30,751 bases of DNA from Rickettsiales bacterium UBA2645 (GTDB lineage Bacteria > Pseudomonadota > Alphaproteobacteria > Rickettsiales > UBA1997), in the NCBI GenBank assembly GCA_002359655.1, contig DENL01000042.1:1-30751 (forward strand), in the 5' to 3' direction. Positions 7,321 through 14,654 of this stretch are shown here, in pieces. Below the pieces are notes generated by a model that worked only from the letters and a program-made list of their open reading frames with translations, searched no databases and had not been told where the DNA came from. Within the stretch, counting starts at the first letter, position 1. Every line of letters starts with the position of its first letter. The position numbers and the translations under genes were made by a program.

Positions 7321-8424
7321 TTGAAACTCTATTCCCAATATATTTTCCACAAAGTACTGATTGGATTTACCGTCTGTATTTCAATTCTTATTTCGCTGAT
7401 CTGGTTTTCTCGCACCATTAGTTTTGTGAAATACATCACTGAAAATGGCATTGCTGTTAAGCAATTCTTTTATCTTTTTGTGCTAATATTGCCTTGGCTT
7501 TTGCTGTTTATAATTCCGATCTCTTTGCTGGCTTCAATTTTAATAATTTATAATCGCTTAACTAGCTCTAATGAAATTACGATTTTGAAAAATGCTGGTC
7601 TGAATAAATTTTTTCTTGCCAAACCTGCAGTTTATTTGGCAATAATTTGCTCGCTGGTTTGCTTTGCAATTTCATTTTATTTTATGCCTTATGCCAATAA
7701 AAAACTTCGCCTTTCGCGCATTGATCTAACCAACAATTACGCTAATCTTTCAATAAATCCGCAAACTTTTGAAAGTCTAAAAAGCATGACGATTTATGTA
7801 AAAAGTCGTGACCAAGAAAACCGTCTTTTTGGAATTTTACTACATGACGAACGCAATGTCGAATATTCCTCAACCATCACCGCTGAAAGTGGCAATATAA
7901 TCGCTCAAGATGATTCTGCTTTGCTTTACATGCAAAACGGCACGGTACAAAAATTCAATTATAACAGCCAAAAATCAGAAATTTTACACTTCGATAATTA
8001 TGTTTTTAATTTAACTGAAGGTGAAAGAAGCAAAGGGGGATTTCGCTGGAAAGCAAAGGAGCGCTACTTAAACGAACTATTAAATCCTGAAGCAGATACT
8101 CCTGATTACGACATCAACAACTTTCGAGTTGAGTTGCATCAAAGATTCATCAACCCTTTATTGCCAATGATTTTTGCAATCATTGGTCTTGCTTGCATCA
8201 TGAGAGGATCATTTAGTCGCAGAGGAAATTCTGCTAACATTATTATAGCGATAGCGATAGCAACTCTGTTTCTTGTCATCACCATTGCCATTTATAGCTT
8301 CATAGAAAAATCAGCAAAATTTATTCCACTACTTTATCTTAATTTTATTTTATTTTTTGTTGGTGGACTTTTTTTCTTAAGAGAAAATCGTCAAAATAAA
8401 TCAGTAAATAAATTGCAGCAATGA
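7321..8424 (+). CDS. lptF: LPS export system permease LptF
   Basis: One of the two inner-membrane permeases of the LptB2FG ABC exporter that lifts LPS from the inner membrane to the LptC-A bridge. At 367 residues it has the YjgP/YjgQ layout: three hydrophobic segments in the first ~125 residues, a periplasmic beta-jellyroll (about 130-260), and three more membrane segments to the C terminus. The start is a TTG at 7321: an in-frame stop lies just upstream at 7312-7314 and the family's N terminus (YSQYIFHKVL) begins here. Its stop overlaps lptG by four bases (ATGA), as in most LptFG pairs. lptB is not in the window. Confidence 0.93.
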   Translation: MKLYSQYIFHKVLIGFTVCISILISLIWFSRTISFVKYITENGIAVKQFFYLFVLILPWLLLFIIPISLLASILIIYNRLTSSNEITILKNAGLNKFFLAKPAVYLAIICSLVCFAISFYFMPYANKKLRLSRIDLTNNYANLSINPQTFESLKSMTIYVKSRDQENRLFGILLHDERNVEYSSTITAESGNIIAQDDSALLYMQNGTVQKFNYNSQKSEILHFDNYVFNLTEGERSKGGFRWKAKERYLNELLNPEADTPDYDINNFRVELHQRFINPLLPMIFAIIGLACIMRGSFSRRGNSANIIIAIAIATLFLVITIAIYSFIEKSAKFIPLLYLNFILFFVGGLFFLRENRQNKSVNKLQQ

Positions 8425-9533
8425 AACCTAGCAAAAGAATTAACCTCTACATTGCCAATCATTTTTTGATCAAGTTTTTACAAATAACTCTTGGTTTTTC
8501 TTTGCTGATTTTCTTCATTAATTTTTTAGAAAATGTCGAGAAAGTTCGAGATTCAGAAGTGCCGATTTACATCACTTCTTTGATGGCTTTTTTACAAATT
8601 CCTGATTTTTTAAACGAAATCGCGCCTTCACTAGTTCTGATTTCATCAATCATTACTTTCTTTTTACTGTCAGGAAGAAGTGAAATTACTATTATCCGCT
8701 CCAGCGGATTTTCTATGTGGCAAGTTCTAAGACCAATGGCTATGTCGGCTCTGATTTTGGGAATTTTTTGGGTATTAGTTTTTAACCCAATTTCTGTTTT
8801 GATGACTAAAAAATTCAATAATTTAGAAGCTGAATATGTAAAAAAAGAAAGGCGAGAAATGTTAGTGCCAAGCAATGGTATTTGGTTGAAACAAAATAAT
8901 ATCGACAAGGATGCAGAAGAAATTGTAATTCAAGCTAAAAAAGTTTACAAAACCCCTCTGGAGTTAGACGAAGTCACTATGTGGTTTTTTGAAAATAATG
9001 GTCAATTTTATCAAAAAATCGATGCTAAAAAAATGTTCTTGAAGGGTGATTTATGGGAACTGCAAGATGTCACAATTAACGACCAAAAAAATTTAAATAA
9101 AAAACAAAAAACCTACGAAGTGCCAACAAATCTTGAGTCAGATTTTATTATTCAAACCATCATCAATAATTTTCAGAATGTAAAATTATTTTCAATTTTT
9201 GAACTACCTAGCCTAATTCAAAATCTACAATCATCTGGTTTTTCTTCGGTCAAATTTAAGGTTTATTTAAACTCACTTTTAAGCAAACCTTTTTTGTTCT
9301 TAGCCATGACGCTAATCGCTTGTTACTTTGGCATTAATCATAATCGTAATAATAAATCGATTTTTTTATTATTTATCGGAATCACTTTAGGACTAATTTT
9401 ATACATCACTGCCGGTGTAATTGGCGCTCTTGGTTCTTCTGGATTAATTCCAGTCTTTGCTTCAACTTGGACTATTGCAATTATTTGTTTAGCTATTGGA
9501 ACACTATTAATTTACCGTAAAGAAAAGTTTTAA
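8421..9533 (+). CDS. lptG: LPS export system permease LptG
   Basis: Partner of LptF in the LptB2FG complex (370 residues). It has the same architecture: an N-terminal block of three membrane segments (RINLYIANHFLIKFLQIT onward), a periplasmic domain at about 135-265, and a C-terminal block with FLFLAMTLIACYFGI and later spans. SGRSEITIIRSSGFSMWQVLRP (about 90-110) is the conserved cytoplasmic coupling region next to the ATPase. The ATG at 8421 overlaps the lptF stop, so the two subunits are made in step. The assignment to G rather than F rests on gene order and on the family's conserved IRSSG-type segment. Confidence 0.93.
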   Translation: MKPSKRINLYIANHFLIKFLQITLGFSLLIFFINFLENVEKVRDSEVPIYITSLMAFLQIPDFLNEIAPSLVLISSIITFFLLSGRSEITIIRSSGFSMWQVLRPMAMSALILGIFWVLVFNPISVLMTKKFNNLEAEYVKKERREMLVPSNGIWLKQNNIDKDAEEIVIQAKKVYKTPLELDEVTMWFFENNGQFYQKIDAKKMFLKGDLWELQDVTINDQKNLNKKQKTYEVPTNLESDFIIQTIINNFQNVKLFSIFELPSLIQNLQSSGFSSVKFKVYLNSLLSKPFLFLAMTLIACYFGINHNRNNKSIFLLFIGITLGLILYITAGVIGALGSSGLIPVFASTWTIAIICLAIGTLLIYRKEKF

Positions 9534-9624
9534 CTTGTAATTTTTCTTACAAAAAATACTTTGCTTAGACTCTTTGTTTTCTAGCCTTCATCAAGATTAC
9601 TCACCAGCATTTCTTAATTTTTAA

Positions 9625-9714
9625 CCTGTATGTCCCTTTGACATACGGGATTGGGTTCCCCGCAAGGCGGGGCGCGACCCTTGTCGCGTTTCCGTATCCC
9701 GAAGGGATAAAGGA
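9625..9714 (+). repeat. 90-bp structured repeat, copy 2 (upstream of the lipoprotein cluster)
   Basis: Identical length to copy 1 at 4752-4841, with eight substitutions. Stem 1 is CCTGTATGTC/GACATACGGG around the same CCTTT loop. Against copy 1, the innermost pair changes from T-A to C-G and an outer C-G becomes a T-G wobble. The second stem is perfect here (CCCCGC/GCGGGG, 9658-9672), then CGCGAC/GTCGCG (9673-9688) and TATCCC/GGGATA (9695-9709), ending in AAAGGA. The next gene starts 20 bases later and has its own AGG close to the ATG. Confidence 0.85.
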
Positions 9715-9734
9715 CATTTTTAAAATAGGTACAT

Positions 9735-10349
9735 ATGAAAAATAAAATTCTCATCATTCTTGCAGTTACTGCTTTAACTTTCGCTTCTTCTTGTGGCAAA
9801 AACAAAAAACCAGCAGAAGTTACTAATAACAATTTATCAAATTTACCTTCTTGGGTTTTAGATCCTAACATGCCAGACGGCGTTGCCGCTGTTGGTATTG
9901 CCAGCCCTTCGAAAGGCGGAATTAAATTCCAAATTCCAGCTGCTGAGCTTGATGCCAAAGCTAATATTGCTGCCACAATTCAATCAGAAATCAGCCGTGT
10001 CACCAAAGATTCGCTTAGATCTGCTAACGTAAATAACTCTGATGATGTTGAGCAATTCTTCGCTCAAGCCAGCAAAGAAGTTGTAAAAAATTTACCACTT
10101 TCTGGCGTGAAAAGAATCAACATTTTTCAAGCAAATGACGGCACACTTTATGTGCATATGATCCTGAAAAATGAAGACTACAGCAAGTTTCTAAATGACA
10201 GCGAAAAGTCTTTGAACTCTCAGCTAAAAAAATCAGCTTTGGGTCGTGAAAATATCAAAAAAAGCGAAGAGGCCAGCAAAGCAATTTTTGATGAACTCGA
10301 AAAAGAAAGAGGCAATAAATCTGTAGCAGACAAAACTAAGTCCGAATAG
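9735..10349 (+). CDS. LPP20-like lipoprotein
   Basis: A 204-residue predicted lipoprotein. The signal peptide ends at FASSC (Cys20), and the mature part has the LPP20-family pattern: a Pro-Trp motif (LPSWVLDP), a VAAVGIA segment, then a helix rich in Ala (ELDAKANIAATIQSEISRV). The C-terminal 45 residues are charged and helical, possibly a coiled coil. Relatives include outer-membrane lipoproteins of Helicobacter and the flagellar FlgP family, but no flagellar gene is nearby. It is first of four consecutive lipoprotein genes, 20 bases after copy 2 of the structured repeat. The family call is by pattern, with moderate certainty; the function is unknown. Confidence 0.7.
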   Translation: MKNKILIILAVTALTFASSCGKNKKPAEVTNNNLSNLPSWVLDPNMPDGVAAVGIASPSKGGIKFQIPAAELDAKANIAATIQSEISRVTKDSLRSANVNNSDDVEQFFAQASKEVVKNLPLSGVKRINIFQANDGTLYVHMILKNEDYSKFLNDSEKSLNSQLKKSALGRENIKKSEEASKAIFDELEKERGNKSVADKTKSE

Positions 10350-10359
10350 TAATTAAACC

Positions 10360-10392
10360 CCCTTGCCTCTCTATTTGTTTGATTGGCAAGGG
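10360..10392 (+). other. Intergenic hairpin between lipoprotein genes
   Basis: CCCTTGCC (10360-10367) and GGCAAGGG (10385-10392) form a perfect 8-bp stem around a 17-base loop. No T-run follows, so it is not a standard terminator; it may mark an mRNA processing or stability point between the first and second lipoprotein genes. Confidence 0.5.
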
Positions 10393-10416
10393 ACAGTTCA
10401 CACTACTAAAACATTT

Positions 10417-10584
10417 ATGAAAAAACTTCTTATTCTTCTCACAATTTTTGTCTTCAGCTCTTGTTCACCAGCAACAACAGCACAAAAAGAAGCTGAAAAA
10501 ACTTTAAAGCAAAAAAGTGCTTCTGAACGCATCAACTCAACCAACAGCAACAGTGACAATCTTTTTAAAGAAATTGATCAATAA
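10417..10584 (+). CDS. Very small predicted lipoprotein
   Basis: 55 residues starting at ATG 10417: a basic and hydrophobic signal peptide (MKKLLILLTIFVFSSC) with a lipobox ending at Cys16, then a 39-residue polar mature part rich in Lys, Ser, Asn and Glu. No domain can be recognised. It sits between two larger lipoprotein genes on the same strand, and its last 11 bases overlap the likely TTG start of the next gene. This suggests coupled translation and a shared pathway. A TTG further upstream (10363) would put a non-signal-like leader in front and is rejected. Confidence 0.65.
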   Translation: MKKLLILLTIFVFSSCSPATTAQKEAEKTLKQKSASERINSTNSNSDNLFKEIDQ

Positions 10585-11554
10585 AAAATTTACTTTCTTT
10601 TATTTGATTTTTCTGGCCATTGCATCTTGTTCTGGTTCACAAAACAAGACGGCTGGAACTCCTGCTTGGTATTCTTCTCCAAAACAAAACAGCGCTGAAA
10701 ATCTCTACGGAGTTTCAGTTGGAGCAACTCTTGAAGAAGCCACTAAATCAGCTTTGGCAGATGCCGCATCACGTTTGATGGTCAGCATTTCTTCTGATTC
10801 AACTTTACTACGCGAGGAAGATAAAAGCGGAGTCAACGAAGAGATGCGCAATCAAGTAAAACAAAATATCGAAAAAATTGATTTTACTAATTTCAAAGTT
10901 TCACAAAGCGAAAAATCCGGCGTACAGATTTTTGTTGAAGTTGAAATAAAGCGCTCACCTTTTATTTCCGATCAGAAAGAAAAAATTGCTTTTGCTGAAA
11001 GACAAGTCAGCGATTTAGAAAAAAATTTAAGCGGCGCAAATCCAATTCAAAAGCGCGTTAATTTGTTGAAAATTCTGGATTTGGAAAAACAAATTGAGCT
11101 TTCAAGCCGTATTTTAAATGGCGCTGGCGAAAGCATAAATTTAAAAGAAAAATTAAATCGTTTAGCTTTTTTTCAAAATCAATTCAATCAATTGACCGAC
11201 AAAATCGAATTTTATTTTGAAATGAATTCCGCCAAAGAAATTTCACAAATAATTCGTGGTGCTTTGAATAAAGAAAAAATCAAGATTGCTAATTCACGCA
11301 GCAATAGTGCAAATCAGATAACTATCAAAATAAATTCTTCTTCACGCAGCGATGAAATTTACGGTGCGCACATCAACAAACTGCGAATTAACTTTGAAAA
11401 TATCTCTAATTCAAAAACTGTCGCCAGCAATTCAATTGAAGTTACTGGAAGTTCAACAATCAGCGAAAAAGAAGCTTATCTAGCAGCCGTTAAATCGCTG
11501 GAAGATAAAATTTCTCAAGACGGAATTTTAAAAATACTTGGCATATTAAACTAA
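10574..11554 (+). CDS. LPP20-like lipoprotein with a C-terminal extension
   Basis: 326 residues from the TTG at 10574. This start gives a clean lipoprotein signal (INKKFTFFYLIFLAIASC, Cys19); the frame is open further upstream to a GTG at 10517, but that adds a polar leader lying entirely inside the previous gene. Mature residues about 28-130 show the LPP20 pattern (GTPAWYSSPKQ, LYGVSVGA, then an Ala-rich helix TKSALADAASRLMVSISS). A long helical region (about 135-215) and a mixed alpha/beta tail follow, which could bind a partner. It is second of the two LPP20-like genes here, followed after 14 bases by a CsgG-like gene. Function unknown. Confidence 0.7.
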   Translation: MINKKFTFFYLIFLAIASCSGSQNKTAGTPAWYSSPKQNSAENLYGVSVGATLEEATKSALADAASRLMVSISSDSTLLREEDKSGVNEEMRNQVKQNIEKIDFTNFKVSQSEKSGVQIFVEVEIKRSPFISDQKEKIAFAERQVSDLEKNLSGANPIQKRVNLLKILDLEKQIELSSRILNGAGESINLKEKLNRLAFFQNQFNQLTDKIEFYFEMNSAKEISQIIRGALNKEKIKIANSRSNSANQITIKINSSSRSDEIYGAHINKLRINFENISNSKTVASNSIEVTGSSTISEKEAYLAAVKSLEDKISQDGILKILGILN

Positions 11555-11568
11555 ACAAAAACCAACTT

Positions 11569-12621
11569 ATGAAACTCAAACAACTCACACTTCTTTTATT
11601 GCTTTGCTCTTGCTCTACAACCATCAGCCATTTTGATGATTACCAAAAACAATTTTTATCAAAAACTAAATTTATGCCAAGCCCAGAAAACATTGCTGGT
11701 AAAGCGCCAAAAGTTGTGGTTTTTGCCTTAGATCAAAATAGTAATGAAGTAGCAGTTCAAGCCAATTTAGGCGATTCTCTGGCCAATGATGTTGAAAATA
11801 TTTTAAGCAAAAATCGTTTGGGAGAAATTGTTGACCGCAAAGCAGCCATCAAATTACAAAAAGAAATTTCTTTGGCTGAAATGAATAAAACTGGCTCTTA
11901 CAAAGGCCCAATTGTTGCTGATTATGCGGTTTCGGGTGCAATTTCTAACGCTGGATTCACCAGCAAATATTCCAGCGGCTCAACTTATTACAATCCGCAA
12001 AGTCGTCAAATGGTCTCAATACCTCCAAAATATACCTACTCTTCCGATGTTGCTGGTAATTTGAAAATTTACGAATTGCCCTCGCTTGCAGTTGTTGAAT
12101 CAATTGAGTTTAAAGGCAAAAAAAGCCGTTCCGAAGCAGTGCAGCAAGAGGGTGGATTCGCTCTTGGCTCAATTCAAATTGGTGGTAAAAAAGTTGAAGG
12201 AACAAAGCGCGATGACAGTCTTGTTAGAAAAGCTGGAGAAGATGCAGTTTCTGATATTGAAGTCGATATTAAAAATTTCTTCGCCAAAAAAGGTTACATT
12301 TTGGAAAAGCGTACTTTGAAAGATAAAGCTATTTTCAAAATCTCACTTGGTTCTTTAGACGGCATTAATCAGGACGATAAATTTGAAGTTAGCGGTCAAT
12401 ATGAAACTGAGAATGCTTTAACCAACCAAATAGAAGTCGAGCGCAGAATCATTGCTACAGGCTCAGTTTCTGACATCATTGATCCAAAAACTTCTTGGGT
12501 TGTAATTGATGATGCCAAAAAAGCGGACTCAATTCGTTTGGGTGATACTGTAAAAATGAGATACAAAAAAAGTCGTTTCGCTTCAGTTGCTAAAGTCGCA
12601 ACCTCAATGTTAGAGCAATAA
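11569..12621 (+). CDS. CsgG-like outer-membrane lipoprotein
   Basis: 350 residues with a lipoprotein signal (LLLLLCSC, probable Cys15). Residues about 45-235 follow the CsgG/curli-assembly pattern: a VVVFALDQ strand, LGDSLANDVENILSKN, then a VDRKAAIKLQKE segment and a repetitive strand region (SSGSTYYNPQSRQ, VAGNLKIYELPSL). The C-terminal part (about 255-340) has two repeats of a 'Gly-Asp-x-Phe/Val' barrel type (INQDDKFEV, IRLGDTVKM), like FlgT C-terminal domains. CsgG itself forms an outer-membrane secretion pore; whether this longer protein does is not shown. Its stop overlaps the next gene's start (TAATG). Confidence 0.7.
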   Translation: MKLKQLTLLLLLCSCSTTISHFDDYQKQFLSKTKFMPSPENIAGKAPKVVVFALDQNSNEVAVQANLGDSLANDVENILSKNRLGEIVDRKAAIKLQKEISLAEMNKTGSYKGPIVADYAVSGAISNAGFTSKYSSGSTYYNPQSRQMVSIPPKYTYSSDVAGNLKIYELPSLAVVESIEFKGKKSRSEAVQQEGGFALGSIQIGGKKVEGTKRDDSLVRKAGEDAVSDIEVDIKNFFAKKGYILEKRTLKDKAIFKISLGSLDGINQDDKFEVSGQYETENALTNQIEVERRIIATGSVSDIIDPKTSWVVIDDAKKADSIRLGDTVKMRYKKSRFASVAKVATSMLEQ

Positions 12622-13484
12622 TGCAATTTAAAAATAATATCCGCGAACTCGCCGACCTTTACGACTATTTTATTTTTGATATTTGGGGCGTTATTCACGA
12701 TGGCAGCACAGCATATAAAGGAGTTGCTGAAGCTATTTCTTTTTTACGAGCAAAAAATAAAAAAATTTGTTTTCTCTCCAACGCGCCACGCCGCGCCCAT
12801 AAAGTTGCTGCGGTTTTAAAAAACTTTGGCATCACTTCTGATCTTTACGATTTCATTTTAACTTCTGGCGAAGCTGCTTATCTTGATTTTGCAAAAAACG
12901 CTCAAGAAAATTTTGTTAATTTTGGCCGCAATTATTTTTACATCGGCCCAGAAAAAGACATCGATTTGTTACAGGGTCTTGATTATAAAATGGTTACAGA
13001 TGCAGCTTTAGCAAGTGTTGCGATTACTACTGGCTTTGACAATGACAACTCGGTTTTAGAAGAAAAAATGCCGCAATTGTTTGAGGCAAAAAAATTCAAT
13101 TTGCCGTTAGTTTGCGTTAATCCCGATTTAATTGTAGTTAAACAAAATGGTTCTGAGTTAATCTGCGCTGGCGCTTTGGCTTTGGAATATAAAAAAATGG
13201 ATGGCCGTGTTTTATATTACGGAAAACCATTTCCGAAAGTTTATGAGATGGTTTGCGAAATGTTTGACTGCTTGAAAAGCGACAAAATTATTGCCGTTGG
13301 TGATGGAATGGAAACCGACATTAAAGGCGCTGTCGATTTTGGAATTGATTGTGCTCTAGTAACTGGCGGAATCTTATCAAAACAGCTTGCCATAAAGTAT
13401 GGAGAAGTAGCCGATAAAAATAAAGTTGAAACCATTTGCAAAAACTACCAAATATTCCCAAAATTTGTTATCCCTAGTTTATAA
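12621..13484 (+). CDS. HAD-superfamily class IIA hydrolase-like protein
   Basis: 287 residues, cytosolic. Motif I is FDIWGVIHDG, with nucleophile Asp20 but Trp22 in place of the usual second Asp, as in the alphaproteobacterial family with DxW. Motif II is the Ser/Asn in FLSNAPRR, motif III the Lys in YGKPFPKVYE, and motif IV GDGMETDIKGA. The class IIA cap lies between motifs II and III. Members are probably small-molecule phosphatases, but the loss of the general acid/base residue makes the activity uncertain. The start overlaps the CsgG-like stop by one base, so it is translated in line with the lipoprotein genes, perhaps only by operon sharing. Confidence 0.88.
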   Translation: MQFKNNIRELADLYDYFIFDIWGVIHDGSTAYKGVAEAISFLRAKNKKICFLSNAPRRAHKVAAVLKNFGITSDLYDFILTSGEAAYLDFAKNAQENFVNFGRNYFYIGPEKDIDLLQGLDYKMVTDAALASVAITTGFDNDNSVLEEKMPQLFEAKKFNLPLVCVNPDLIVVKQNGSELICAGALALEYKKMDGRVLYYGKPFPKVYEMVCEMFDCLKSDKIIAVGDGMETDIKGAVDFGIDCALVTGGILSKQLAIKYGEVADKNKVETICKNYQIFPKFVIPSL

Positions 13485-13514
13485 AATTCATTAACTCAAA
13501 ACTAAGTAAATATT

Positions 13515-14654
13515 ATGTTGCCTTATCCTTCTAGAAAAAAGAAATCCAAAAAAATATTTGCAGTAGCAACAATAGCTGCAGCCCTAATTTTCTTAGGCTC
13601 ATACGCTCTTCTGAAAGGTTCGCATGATGAAGAAGTTGTCGCAAAAGTTAACGGTCAGAAAATTTTTAAATCTGAAATTCAACTGAGATTAAGCGATGTT
13701 TTTGAAGGACAACAAGGTTCAATCAAAACTCCTGATTTAGATAAATTACCTAAAGAAATAATCGAAATTTTAGCTAAAGAAGTTTATTTGGAAAAAGAGT
13801 TAACCAAAGAAGCTCTTAAGTCTGAGGCGGTTAAAACAGCAGAAGTTAAAGCCAGAATTAATGACTCTAAAAACAAAATTTTACGCCAAGCTTACATTGA
13901 TTCTATTTTGAAAAAAGAAATCACTGAAGAAAAAATCAATAACAAATATCTTGAGTTAAGCAAAGAATTAGAAGGCAAAAAAGAGTATCAAATTTTCCAC
14001 ATAGTCGTCAAAACCAAGGAAGAAGCCGAAAAAATTGCTAAACAATTAAAAAGCAAAAAAGGTGCTTCTAAATTTGCTGAATTGGCAAAAAAATATTCAA
14101 TCGACCAAGAAACTGCCAACAAAGGTGGAGAAGTTGATTACACACTTGAAGATAGCATGGTCAAAGAAATTGCTGTGGTTGCCACAACTTTGAAAAAAGA
14201 CGAAATTTCCGATCCAATTCAAACTAAATTTGGCTGGCATTTAATTAAGGTTGGCGATGTTCGCGAAGCTAAACCTTTGTCTTTTGAAGCGGTTAAAGAC
14301 AATATTCGCGATCAGTTGATTCAAGATCGTGTCAATGAAATCAACAATAAAATCATCGGCGGCGCTAAAATTCAGATTTTAATTTCATCAGCAGAAGATA
14401 AAAAAACTTCTCCTGAAAATGATAAAATCGCTGCTCCTGAGAGCGAAATGCAAGATTCTGAAAATCCTGAAAAAAGCACAGAAGAAACAAAAAAAACTGA
14501 CGAATCTAAAGCCTTAGAAGAATCATCTGAAAGCGAAATTGTCATCCAAGGCAACGAAAAAGAAGACAAAGCAGACTCTAAAAAAGAAGAGTCGAAAAAT
14601 AAAACCAATCCAAATGAGAAGCAAAAAAACAATAATTCGAAGTCAAAAAGGTAG
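13515..14654 (+). CDS. Membrane-anchored parvulin-type peptidyl-prolyl isomerase
   Basis: 379 residues. A basic N terminus and one hydrophobic segment (about 13-33) anchor or export it. A SurA/PrsA-type chaperone region (about 41-150) follows, starting VVAKVNGQKIFKSEI. A PpiC domain (about 155-250) has FHIVVKTKEEAE, FAELAKKYS, KGGEVDY and FGWHLIKV, all parvulin signatures. It probably helps outer-membrane or exported proteins fold in the periplasm. The tail from about 291 is low complexity, almost only Lys, Glu, Ser, Asp and Asn, and likely disordered. The end of this tail overlaps the likely rlmB start by 41 bases in another frame. Confidence 0.88.
   Translation: MLPYPSRKKKSKKIFAVATIAAALIFLGSYALLKGSHDEEVVAKVNGQKIFKSEIQLRLSDVFEGQQGSIKTPDLDKLPKEIIEILAKEVYLEKELTKEALKSEAVKTAEVKARINDSKNKILRQAYIDSILKKEITEEKINNKYLELSKELEGKKEYQIFHIVVKTKEEAEKIAKQLKSKKGASKFAELAKKYSIDQETANKGGEVDYTLEDSMVKEIAVVATTLKKDEISDPIQTKFGWHLIKVGDVREAKPLSFEAVKDNIRDQLIQDRVNEINNKIIGGAKIQILISSAEDKKTSPENDKIAAPESEMQDSENPEKSTEETKKTDESKALEESSESEIVIQGNEKEDKADSKKEESKNKTNPNEKQKNNNSKSKR

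Noticed and set aside
9535..9552. TTGTAA/TTACAA hairpin just after lptG as a terminator
   Set aside because: The stem is only six A-T-rich pairs with no convincing T-run after it.
10363..10416. TTG start extending the small lipoprotein upstream
   Set aside because: It would place a polar leader before a perfect lipoprotein signal and begins within the hairpin at 10360-10392.
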